Below, in pieces: positions 30,586-38,678 of a DNA stretch of 44,226 nucleotides (the stretch's first letter is position 1; each line of letters begins with the position of its first letter). Under the pieces are notes generated by a model that did not search any database, was not told the origin of the DNA, and saw only the letters and a program-made list of their open reading frames with translations. Source of the DNA: an uncultured Bacilli bacterium (GTDB lineage Bacteria > Bacillota_I > Bacilli_A > RF39 > UBA660); the NCBI GenBank assembly GCA_944363605.1, contig CALVUM010000013.1, positions 1 through 44,226 of the forward strand, written 5' to 3'. Position numbers and translations under genes: made by a program.

Positions 30586-33500
30586 ATGGACAAGAAAAAA
30601 GCTATAGTTATAGCGGTAGTATTGTTTTTGTTAATAGGATTAGGTACTTTCGTATTTGCCAATCCTAGTGAGAGTAGTCTAGACGGAAATGATACGGGAA
30701 ATGTTACTGATAAAGGTAATGATACACAAATAGACAAAGATACGGATGGAAAGGAGGAAAATTTAGACGATAATAATAACGAAGATGAAGAAAAGGATAA
30801 TGTTATTCCTGTAGTTGGTGAAAACGATAATAATGTTAACACAGAATTGCAAGTTCCTAGCAATGGAAATAGTGGATCTTCAAATTCTGAAGAGAATAAT
30901 GAAACATCTACACAAGTAGATAACACAGCTTATTTACAAGCACTTGCAGCACTTGAAAAAGCAGAACTTTCATTTTCTAAAGAAGATCTAAGTTATGCAA
31001 ATAGTTTGATTTAAGCATTAGAAAATAATGAAAATAAAAATGCTTTAGCAAATAGAGCAGATGCTGTTCAAAATGTAATTAATGTAGAAACATTAGTTAA
31101 AGATTTACAAAGCCAAGTGGAAGCGGCTAAGGATATCGAGAGTGTAAACACAGCAAGAGACTATCGTACAAATAAAGAAATTGTTAATAAGGTAAATAGT
31201 TTAGCATCTAGTTCTAAAAAAGAAGAATTAGAAAAAATATTAACAGAAGTTGCTGTTATTTTAGATGATATGACAGCTCCAGCAATTACTGGAATTGCTA
31301 ATGACTCTTATACAAATCAAAATGTAAGTTTAAATGTTTCTGAAGAAAACGTAAAAGTTTTTGTAAATGGTGTAGAAGAAACTTTAGCAGAACTTAAAAA
31401 TATAAGTGAAGAAAAAAATTATACAGTTGAAGTAGTAGATCAAGCATTTAATAGTACTTCAATTACATTTGTTATTGATAAAACCGCACCAGTTATTACA
31501 GTAGCAGATTTAAAAGAGAATTTTACAAAAAATGGTAATATTACAGTTACTGATGCAAATGTTTTTGATATTGTAATCGCTAGAGGTGAGGTAAAAGAAA
31601 CTGTTACTGCTAAATTAGTAGAAGATAAGTACGTAGCAAATATTGAATTAGAAACTAATGGTACATATACAATTACTGCTACTGATAAAGCTAAAAACAG
31701 TGTTGCAAAAACCATCTTATATGATGAAAACGGTGCATTAGTTAATAACGAGGATGAATTAAGAAGTGCTTTAGAAGATGCAAATATTCAAACTATTTAT
31801 TTGAATAAGGATATTGAAGAATTAAAAGAAAGAATTATTATTAATCGTCCAGTTACAATTAATGGTAATGATAAAAAATTGACCTTTACTACGGATATTA
31901 ATACTGCTCCTTATGGGGAAAGACAAGGTGTTGTTGTTACTTCTAATGATGTAGTTATTAATGATTTAACAGTTCAAATGAATGCGGTTGAGGGTAATGA
32001 TACATGGACTGGAACTTATGCTATTCAAGTATATAACGGTTCAGCTACATTAAATAATATCATTGCTACTAAAGCAGATGGTGGTATATTTGCTAATAAT
32101 TCAACAATTAAATTAACTGGAACAATTGATGTATCCGGAAATGAATTTGGCGGAATTGAAGTATCAAATGGTAGTCCTGTTTTAGATGCTACTGTAGCAA
32201 CTTTAGTAAATACTACTGAAGCATTTAAAAAGCCAACTATTTGGACGGATAAAACTATAAATGCGGTTGTTAATGTTTCAGGATTAACTGCTGTTGATAA
32301 TATTAAAGAAGAACAAGTTCAATATTACTTAAATAAAGAAAATATTGCTACTGGTACTATAACTGCAAACATTAATGAGATTTTGGTATCTAACAATTTA
32401 GATAAACCAAATGCAATTATTTCAAATGGAGAGGCAACTTTAATAACTTATAAGGATGCTACTAATGTAAGATTTAGAGTTACTAATGTTGTTAAACCTG
32501 AAGGAGCAAATGTTAAAGTTTGGGCTATGGATACTGTCGGAAATGTTTGGGATATGGTTACAGAAGGTTGGGGACCAGCTGAAGGATTTTCAGCTCCAGC
32601 TAAATATTCTGCGACAACACCTTTCCAAATTGTTGCTGATAAAACAGGTGAATATAAGGCTACTATTGAACTATATGAAGTAAATGGTAACGTTTTGGCT
32701 AGTTACGATATTCAGTTTGAAGTTATTAACTCAATTAATATTGATGGAGTTGATTATAGTTTTGAAACTTATAACGAGTTGTTTGCTAAATTACCAGCTA
32801 ATACTAAAGCATCAATCGAATTATCAGAAGATATTAATGAAAGTTTAGTAATTCCAGAAAATATAGAAATTGTTTTAAATTTAAATGGTAACACTATTAC
32901 TGGAAATAAAGCAATTACGAACAATGGTACTTTAAGTATTATAAATGGTAAAATTAGTACTCCTAATAATGCAATTGTTAATACTGGAACAATTAAAGAA
33001 ATCACTAATGTGGAAGTTAGTTCTGATTGGACTGGTATTAACAATTCTGGAACTATCGAAAAAATTGAAAATAGTAAAATTGAAGCAAGAATGTATCCAA
33101 TTTATCAAGAAAATGGAAGTATTGGGGAATTAGCAAATAATGAAATTATTGGTCATTATATAACAGCTATTTATTTAGCTGAAACAAGTACAATCACGAA
33201 AATTACTTCTGGAAGTTATATTACATATGGCGACAAACCAGATCAAGGTAACTCTGTTGCTGGATTTGGCTTATATGTTGGAAGTAAATCTGTAGTAGAA
33301 GAAATAGCTGGTGGTACTTTCCAAGGAAATAAATCTGCTGTAGCTAATTATGGTACAATTAATAAAATTAGCGGTGGAGAATTTTTAGAAAAAATGCAAA
33401 ATGATGTATGGGCATATTCATCAACATTCCTTTATTCTGGAAAAGTATTAAGTATTACTGGTGGAAGATTCTATTCTTACAACGGTAACACAACAAACGG

Positions 33501-33588
33501 CATATTTGCAGGCAAAGGTACACTTGCTGAAGGATATGAATTTATAGAAACTAGCGATAATTATTTTGAAGTAAAAAAACAAAATTAA
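30586..33588 (+). pseudogene. Large secreted beta-helix surface protein interrupted by one in-frame TAA
   Basis: Two open stretches in the same frame (30586-31011 and 31015-33588) are separated only by TAA at 31012-31014. The sense sequence reads naturally across it (ANSLI-stop-ALENNENK), and CAA (Gln) would differ by one base. Together they encode about 1,000 residues: a signal peptide with likely cleavage VFA25|N, an Asp/Asn/Glu-rich linker (30-110), a helical FIVAR-like segment around the stop, Ig-like repeats starting TAPAITGIANDSYT, then parallel beta-helix rungs with recurring 'GTIxxI' units, densest at 32,900-33,500. No LPXTG or other anchor is visible. The 142-residue product before the stop would be only a secreted linker. 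It may be a recent nonsense mutation, phase-variable lesion, readthrough site or sequencing error. Confidence 0.8.
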
Positions 33589-33603
33589 TTTTAGCTTTTC
33601 ATA

Positions 33604-33634
33604 AGAAGATAACATAAAAAGTTATCTTCTTTTT
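33604..33634 (+). terminator. Terminator of the beta-helix protein gene
   Basis: AGAAGATAAC (33604-33613) pairs perfectly with GTTATCTTCT (33621-33630), 7-nt loop, T run. Confidence 0.9.
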
Positions 33635-33684
33635 GTCTAAAAATGTCAAGTAGCTAACTTGAACGCTGTTTGTCAATTCTTTTA

Positions 33685-33693
33685 TGCTATACT
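33685..33693 (+). promoter_or_regulatory. Extended -10 promoter of the PH-domain gene
   Basis: TGC-TATACT with TATACT at 33688-33693; no correctly spaced -35. Confidence 0.5.
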
Positions 33694-33714
33694 GATTTTA
33701 TAAGGTGTGATGAT

Positions 33715-34107
33715 ATGGCGTATATTAAATTTAAAGAGCTATCTAAATATTTTGATTTTAAAGAAGAAATCTTAGCAGAAAATCTACCAGAATATGCTAA
33801 AGAATATGTAAGTGATAAAGAGAAAATTTTGTTAGGATATAAAAATAGTAAAGATTATGCTGTTTTTACAGATAAGAAAATGATTTTATTTGATCGGGAC
33901 GTTTTAGGTTTAACATATAAAAAAATTCATGTTTTTCCATATAATTCTATTTCTTCAAGCGCGGTTAAATTTAAACCTGGAAAAGTTGAACTTTTATTTA
34001 GCTTTGATTCGGGTTATCAATTACATGTGAATTTTATTGAAATGAATCATCAGAAAAAAGAAAATATAAAATATATTTACAAAACCATGATGAATTCTTG
34101 CATTTAA
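33715..34107 (+). CDS. Bacterial PH-domain-like protein, 130 aa
   Basis: Residues about 45-110 show the pattern of small bacterial PH domains: YAVFTDKKMILFDRD, then IHVFPYNSISS with a following strand, and GKVELLFSFDSGYQLHVNF, ending in a helix. No membrane segment. The N-terminal 40 residues are helical. Such proteins may bind lipids or peptides, but the ligand is unknown. ATG 33715 follows AAGGTG; the longer frame from 33670 reads through the promoter and is rejected. It stands between terminators as a single gene. Confidence 0.7.
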   Translation: MAYIKFKELSKYFDFKEEILAENLPEYAKEYVSDKEKILLGYKNSKDYAVFTDKKMILFDRDVLGLTYKKIHVFPYNSISSSAVKFKPGKVELLFSFDSGYQLHVNFIEMNHQKKENIKYIYKTMMNSCI

Positions 34108-34108
34108 A

Positions 34109-34130
34109 AAGATTATTCGAAAATAATCTT
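34109..34130. terminator. Hairpin between convergent genes, probable bidirectional terminator
   Basis: AAGATTATT (34109-34117) pairs with AATAATCTT (34122-34130), CGAA tetraloop, with a T run best developed on the minus strand. Confidence 0.7.
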
Positions 34131-34577
34131 ACTTTGAGATATCTTTTGATATCTTTTTCTTTTTCCACGTTCTTTTGTTTCTTCAAATAAAAGATCAGCA
34201 ACAGTTTCCCAGATCGCTAGCCAACCTAATACTAATAAAAACTCATGAAGAACCTCAATTTTTATATAATAGATTAAAAATAATAAAACAATACCAATAA
34301 TAAAAATAATCGTTCTAAAATAAGTAGAAATTTTATTTTTTACTTTTTCTTCTTTTAATTCAATTCGAAAATTATTATGAATTAATTTTTTTATTTCATT
34401 TTTTTCTTCTTCAGTAAATTTTTGGTTAGAAGAAATAAGAATTTTAATATTATTATTAGCCTTATATCCAAAACATTCTTCATATATAAAAGAAGCTAAC
34501 ATAGGGTTTAAAGTGTTCTTACTAAATGGATGATAAATGGATTCTAACGAATCTAAATTTAAACGGATATGTATCAT
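34113..34577 (-). CDS. Hypothetical membrane protein, 154 aa
   Basis: Not recognised. Residues 1-80 are soluble and mixed alpha/beta; about 86-108 and 110-127 form two close hydrophobic helices (TIIFIIGIVLLFLIYYI and LHEFLLVLGWLAIW), and the C terminus is basic and probably cytoplasmic. The ATG is preceded by GGTGAA and, further upstream on the minus strand, by an extended -10 box. Confidence 0.65.
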   Translation of the reverse strand: MIHIRLNLDSLESIYHPFSKNTLNPMLASFIYEECFGYKANNNIKILISSNQKFTEEEKNEIKKLIHNNFRIELKEEKVKNKISTYFRTIIFIIGIVLLFLIYYIKIEVLHEFLLVLGWLAIWETVADLLFEETKERGKRKRYQKISQSKIIFE

Positions 34578-34592
34578 ATTTTCACCAGAATA

Positions 34593-34601
34593 AATATATC
34601 A
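34593..34601 (-). promoter_or_regulatory. Extended -10 promoter of the minus-strand membrane protein
   Basis: On the minus strand TGA-TATATT (34601 down to 34593), about 16 nt before the ATG. The gap 34578-34814 otherwise holds only a weak ORF that I do not accept. Confidence 0.5.
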
Positions 34602-34814
34602 TAGATTTTTCTTTTTTTAAAGACGATTTTGCAAGTGAAAAAATAAAAAAGTTATATCATAATAAAAAAAAGGAAATGGGACAGTTGTATATAGTGCAAG
34701 AAAGACAAAATATTACAAGAGACGCAAAAAAGAAGGCTTTTAAAAGACGATTTTATTGCGGATGATAATCGCTGTGTATGGATCATGAAAATAGAGATAG
34801 TGGAGGTATATATT

Positions 34815-35300
34815 ATGGATGCTCTTTTTTTGGATATTGATGGTGTTTTAAATTCAGATGAATATTTTGATAAAGTAAAAAAGTTAAGTATAGAAGGAAT
34901 AGAGAGTGAAATAGATGTTAATAAAATAAAATTATTAAAAAGAGTAGTAGAGGAAACGGGTGCCGTAGTTGTATTAACTTCATCATGGCGATATACAAGA
35001 AAAGCCCAAGACTTAAAAGATTTATTGTCAAGATATGAAATTTATGTAGATTCTACTCCTTTTATTAATAATAAACGGGGATTAGAAATAAAAAAATGGT
35101 TGGAAGATAATCCGAATGTAGAAAACTATGTTATATTGGATGATGAAATATTTGATTCTTATGATGAAGAATTAATGGATCATTTAATAAAAATATCTAG
35201 TGGAAATGGATATAATTTTGGAGAAGGATTACTTCTTCAAGATGTAGATAAAATTATTGATAGGCTAAGAAATAAAAACATTAAAAAAATACAAGAATAA
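34815..35300 (+). CDS. HAD-superfamily hydrolase (HAD_SAK-like), 161 aa
   Basis: A small haloacid dehalogenase-type phosphatase. Motif I is LDIDGVLNSDE (catalytic Asp pair), motif II is VVLTSSWR, and the acidic motif III/IV region is VILDDEIFD. The SSWR motif and short cap-less form match the HAD domain found in Swiss-Army-knife RNA-repair proteins and stand-alone relatives. The substrate is unknown. ATG 34815 after GGAGG is chosen over an in-frame ATG at 34785. Confidence 0.82.
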   Translation: MDALFLDIDGVLNSDEYFDKVKKLSIEGIESEIDVNKIKLLKRVVEETGAVVVLTSSWRYTRKAQDLKDLLSRYEIYVDSTPFINNKRGLEIKKWLEDNPNVENYVILDDEIFDSYDEELMDHLIKISSGNGYNFGEGLLLQDVDKIIDRLRNKNIKKIQE

Positions 35301-35404
35301 TTAGTTATTTTAAACTTAGATATTTTTATAATCTAATAATTCAGTTATTTTTGATTATTAAAAAGTATTATGTTTAAATCAGGTGCTTTAATTTATATTA
35401 AGTT

Positions 35405-35435
35405 AAAGAAAAACGACTTTTTGACAAAGCCGTTT
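35405..35435 (-). terminator. Terminator of the tRNA-Glu gene
   Basis: On the minus strand a 9-bp stem (35411-35420 with 35426-35435, one mismatch) is followed by TTTTTCTTT. Confidence 0.65.
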
Positions 35436-35448
35436 CTTTATTATTATT

Positions 35449-35525
35449 TGGTGACCCGTACGAGTTTCGAACTCGTGAATGTAACCTTGAGAGGGTTATG
35501 TGTTAAACCACTTCACCAACGGGCC
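35449..35525 (-). tRNA. tRNA-Glu (anticodon CUC), 77 nt with encoded CCA
   Basis: On the minus strand: 7-bp acceptor GGCCCGT/ACGGGTC with one G-T pair, D arm with GGTTTAAC, anticodon stem TAACC/GGTTA with loop CTCTCAA (anticodon CTC), and T arm ACGAG-TTCGAAA-CTCGT, ending ACCA. The body closely follows tRNA-Glu. CUC reads GAG only, so a UUC isoacceptor must exist elsewhere. Confidence 0.95.
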
Positions 35526-35634
35526 AAGCAATGTAATTGTATCATGAACTGTCAAAAAAAAGAAGAGTTTTTTGAAAAGTCTTTAAAAAAATTCTTTTCT
35601 CGCGTACAATAGAAAAGGAAAGTAGGATGTAAGA

Positions 35635-36279
35635 ATGAAAATTGCTTTAATAAATGAAAATAGTCAAAAAAAGAAGAATAATTTTATTTTAAATGTTTTA
35701 GAAAAAGTTGCTGAAAAATATGGACATCAAGTATTTAATTATGGTGTGAGTGAAGGAAAAGAAGCTGATATCAATTATGTTGGCGCGGGACTTCTTGCAG
35801 GTATTTTATTAAATAGTCATGCTGTTGATTTTGTAATAATGGGTTGTTCTAGTGGAGAAGGAGTTTTGATAAGTGCGAATGCAATGCCAAATGTTTACTG
35901 TGGATATGTTTCTGATGTTGTTGATGCAAAGCTTTTTGCTAAGATTAATGCTGGGAATGCTGTTTCAATTCCTTTTGGAAAATACTTTGGAGTAGGAACC
36001 GAATTTCAATTAGAAAGTATTTTTGAAACGTTATTTACCACGCCATTTGGTGAAGGATATCCTTCGGAAAGACGAGAAATTCAGGAGGAACAACGAAAAG
36101 AGTTGGAACTTTTAAAACAAACTTCTCAAATAAATATGCGAGAAATATTAGAAGAGATAGATAAAGATTTTTTATATCAAATAATTCATAATGAATATTT
36201 TGAAGAAAATTTTTTTGCCAATTCCTTAGATGATGAAATAAGTGGACTATTAAAAGATTTATTTGATGCTTGGGTTTAG
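35635..36279 (+). CDS. RpiB/LacAB-family sugar-phosphate isomerase, long form, 214 aa
   Basis: The N-terminal 150 residues follow the ribose-5-phosphate isomerase B fold: MKIALINENSQ, HQVFNYGV, then FVIMGCSSGEGVLISANAMPNVYCGYVSD, matching the usual CGTGIG..IAANK.PGIRAA..SD block. The active-site Cys (GCSSG) and Asn are present. A C-terminal helical extension of about 60 residues makes it longer than classic RpiB (about 150). It may interconvert ribulose-5-P and ribose-5-P or act on another aldose/ketose phosphate; I do not assign the substrate. Single gene. Confidence 0.85.
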   Translation: MKIALINENSQKKKNNFILNVLEKVAEKYGHQVFNYGVSEGKEADINYVGAGLLAGILLNSHAVDFVIMGCSSGEGVLISANAMPNVYCGYVSDVVDAKLFAKINAGNAVSIPFGKYFGVGTEFQLESIFETLFTTPFGEGYPSERREIQEEQRKELELLKQTSQINMREILEEIDKDFLYQIIHNEYFEENFFANSLDDEISGLLKDLFDAWV

Positions 36280-36376
36280 ATTCTTTTAACTAAAAATGAA
36301 CTTTGTCAAATATTTGCCAAGTAGTAGCTATTCTTAAAGAAAAAATGTATAATGAAATCATGAAAGGAAAGAGTTT

Positions 36377-37276
36377 ATGTTAAAAGTAGAACATATTACA
36401 AAATATTATGACCAAAATAAGGCAGTCGATGATTTATCTTTTGAAGTACCTGATGGGAAAATCTTTGGCTTACTAGGTGTGAATGGGGCAGGAAAAACTA
36501 CCACTTTTCGCATGATTATTGGTTTACTTGATCCAACAGAAGGTAAAATTACTTTAGATGGCAAGCCTATTGATTACAACATGACAGATACGATTGGTTT
36601 TTTAACAGAAGAACGGAGTTTACTTACTAAACTTACGGTAAAAGAACAGATTATCTATTATGGTACGTTAAAGGGAATGGAAGAAAAAGAAATTTTAAAG
36701 AAATTGGATGAATGGTTAAAAAGATTTCAAATTGAAGAATACAAAGATCGAAAGATTAAAGAGCTTTCTAAAGGAAATCAACAAAAAGTTCAATTTATCT
36801 CAGCCGTAATTAATGATCCAAAGCTTTTGATTTTAGATGAACCATTCTCTGGGTTAGATCCGATAAATGTTGAAATGTTTATGGATGCCATTCGTGAGTT
36901 TAAAAAGAAAGGAAGCAGTATTATTTTTTCTTCTCATCGGATGGAACACGTTGAAATGTTTTGCGAAAATTTAGTTATCTTAGTGAAAGGAAAAAGTGTT
37001 TTAGAAGGTGAATTAAAGCAAATCAAAAAAGACTATCGTAAGAAAAACATTCATATAAAAGGAAATGTTGACATTGAGACTTTAAAAAAGGCTAAAGGCG
37101 TATTAAATGTGATAGAAAACGCTGATGAAATTATTGTGAAAATTGAAGATGATTCTTATATTTCTAATGTCTTTGACATTGTAAAAAAAGGAAAAGATAT
37201 TATCGAATTTGCTGTAGAAGATCCAACTTTAAATGAAATTTTCTTAAGTAAAGTGGGGGAAGCATATGAAAAATAA
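36377..37276 (+). CDS. ABC transporter ATP-binding protein (NatA/ABC-2 type), 299 aa
   Basis: The ATPase of an exporter. Walker A is GVNGAGKTT (about residues 35-43), the signature is LSKGNQQKVQF, Walker B is LLILDEPFSGLD, and the switch His is in IFSSHRME. The C-terminal 80 residues form a DUF4162-like tail. Its end overlaps the permease gene by 11 nt, so they form one unit. Substrate unknown; Na+, drug or peptide export are all possible. Confidence 0.93.
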   Translation: MLKVEHITKYYDQNKAVDDLSFEVPDGKIFGLLGVNGAGKTTTFRMIIGLLDPTEGKITLDGKPIDYNMTDTIGFLTEERSLLTKLTVKEQIIYYGTLKGMEEKEILKKLDEWLKRFQIEEYKDRKIKELSKGNQQKVQFISAVINDPKLLILDEPFSGLDPINVEMFMDAIREFKKKGSSIIFSSHRMEHVEMFCENLVILVKGKSVLEGELKQIKKDYRKKNIHIKGNVDIETLKKAKGVLNVIENADEIIVKIEDDSYISNVFDIVKKGKDIIEFAVEDPTLNEIFLSKVGEAYEK

Positions 37277-38585
37277 ATTGAAATTTTTAACAAAACAAAG
37301 TTTAGATAAAAAAATCAAAACCAAATGGTTTAAAGGGGTAAATATTCTATTATTAATTCTATTTATTTTAATAATGAATATTGACCGAGTAATTTCTTTC
37401 TTTGGTGGAGATTTTCAAGAACAAGTTACCGTTTATGTTCAAGATGAAGCAAATGTTTATGAGAGTTTTGCTACATCTTTCGATAGTACTATGGAACTGT
37501 TAGGCGAATCGAAAAATTTTCGGTTAGAAAAAACGGAAAAAAGTATCGATGAATTAAAAAGTGAATTAGAAAAAACAGATGACAAAATTGTCGTCCAACT
37601 TTTGCCTGATGAAGAAAATTATTTACAAGCAAAGATTTATTCTTATGAGGATATTGGAACTGTTTCCACACAACTCATCTCATCTAGTGTAAATAGTGTC
37701 AAATCCTTAGTTGCTGTGACAGAAAGTGGTCTTAGTGAAGAACAAATACTAGCTTTAACTTCGCCTGCTCAAATAGAAACCATTCTAACGAATCCTGATG
37801 TTGAAAATCAAGAAGGAAAAGATATTGTAGCTGCGGGAGTGATGTTAATCTTTATCTTACCATGCTTTTTCTTAATTTTAATGCTTGTCCAAATGATAGG
37901 CGCGGAAGTAAACGACGAAAAATCAACTAGAAGTATGGAAATTATTATCTCGAACGTTCCACCAAAAATTCATTTTCTTTCGAAAATTTTTGCCTCTACC
38001 ATGTTTGTGGTAATTCAAGGTTTGCTGTTACTCTTATATGGAGGAATTGCCTTAATTATTCGAAATATTCTAGGTGGAACAGGCCTTGCCACGATGAGTG
38101 GTGAAGTAACCGGTCAATTAAGTGAAATCCTTCAAATGGTAAAAGATACGGGAGTATTTAGTTTGTTACTTCAAGGTTTACCAATCATTTTAATTCTGTT
38201 TATTGTATCTTTTATTGCTTATGCAATCGTCGCCGGAGTATTAGCGTCTATGACTACGAGTATTGAAGATTTTCAACAGCTTCAAACACCAATTATGTTA
38301 ATCATCATGGTGGGATATTATTTAGCAATTATGGCTGTTCAGTTTGATGGATCTTTATTCATTCAAATTGCTTCTTATATTCCAATGTTATCTTTTTTAC
38401 TCTCACCAGTTCTTTACATGCTTGGACAAATAACGATGCTTGAAATGGCTATTTCAACTGCGATTATGGCTTTATTTACTTGGCTCATTTTCCGTTATGG
38501 ACTAAGGATCTACAAAGTGGGTATTTTAAATTATTCCTCTTCAAAACTATGGAAAAAGATGTTTAAGAGTTTAAAACAAAAATGA
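37266..38585 (+). CDS. ABC-2 type permease (NatB-like), 439 aa
   Basis: One N-terminal membrane helix (about residues 24-42), a large extracytoplasmic loop (about 48-190), then five or six helices beginning at about 190 (MLIFILPCFFLILMLVQMIG). The 'GAEVNDEKSTRSMEIIISNV' block after the second helix is the hallmark of the ABC2_membrane_3/NatB family. It partners with the upstream ATPase. A terminator follows directly; the stop codon touches its stem. Confidence 0.9.
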   Translation: MKNKLKFLTKQSLDKKIKTKWFKGVNILLLILFILIMNIDRVISFFGGDFQEQVTVYVQDEANVYESFATSFDSTMELLGESKNFRLEKTEKSIDELKSELEKTDDKIVVQLLPDEENYLQAKIYSYEDIGTVSTQLISSSVNSVKSLVAVTESGLSEEQILALTSPAQIETILTNPDVENQEGKDIVAAGVMLIFILPCFFLILMLVQMIGAEVNDEKSTRSMEIIISNVPPKIHFLSKIFASTMFVVIQGLLLLLYGGIALIIRNILGGTGLATMSGEVTGQLSEILQMVKDTGVFSLLLQGLPIILILFIVSFIAYAIVAGVLASMTTSIEDFQQLQTPIMLIIMVGYYLAIMAVQFDGSLFIQIASYIPMLSFLLSPVLYMLGQITMLEMAISTAIMALFTWLIFRYGLRIYKVGILNYSSSKLWKKMFKSLKQK

Positions 38586-38612
38586 TCATTAGACTTTCTA
38601 ATGATTTTTTTT
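38585..38612 (+). terminator. Terminator of the ABC transporter operon
   Basis: ATCATTA (38585-38591) pairs with TAATGAT (38599-38605), 7-nt loop, eight T. Confidence 0.85.
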
Positions 38613-38678
38613 GAATCGTAAAATTCATGCTATCTTTTTATTTTAAATTTTAGTATAATCTAATAGGAGTAGAGTAGT

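Noticed and set aside
31117-33588. Independent gene starting at GTG 31117
   Set aside because: It is in the same frame as 30586-31011, has no ribosome-binding site or signal peptide and begins in the middle of a helical domain; it is better read as the rest of an interrupted gene.
34526-34765. Plus-strand ORF of 79 codons between the minus-strand membrane protein and the HAD gene
   Set aside because: It overlaps the start and promoter of the minus gene and lacks a ribosome-binding site and recognisable motifs. A nearby direct repeat (AAAGACGATTTT near 34618 and 34744) may hint at a decayed gene, but this cannot be supported.
35370-35612. Plus-strand ORF of 80 codons across the tRNA gene
   Set aside because: It runs antisense through tRNA-Glu and has no ribosome-binding site.
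3260-38585. Mollicute-type recoding of TGA to Trp
   Set aside because: TGA is the natural end of nfo, the 6569 membrane protein, the coiled-coil protein, the C26-M15 fusion and the ABC permease, and Trp is encoded by TGG.
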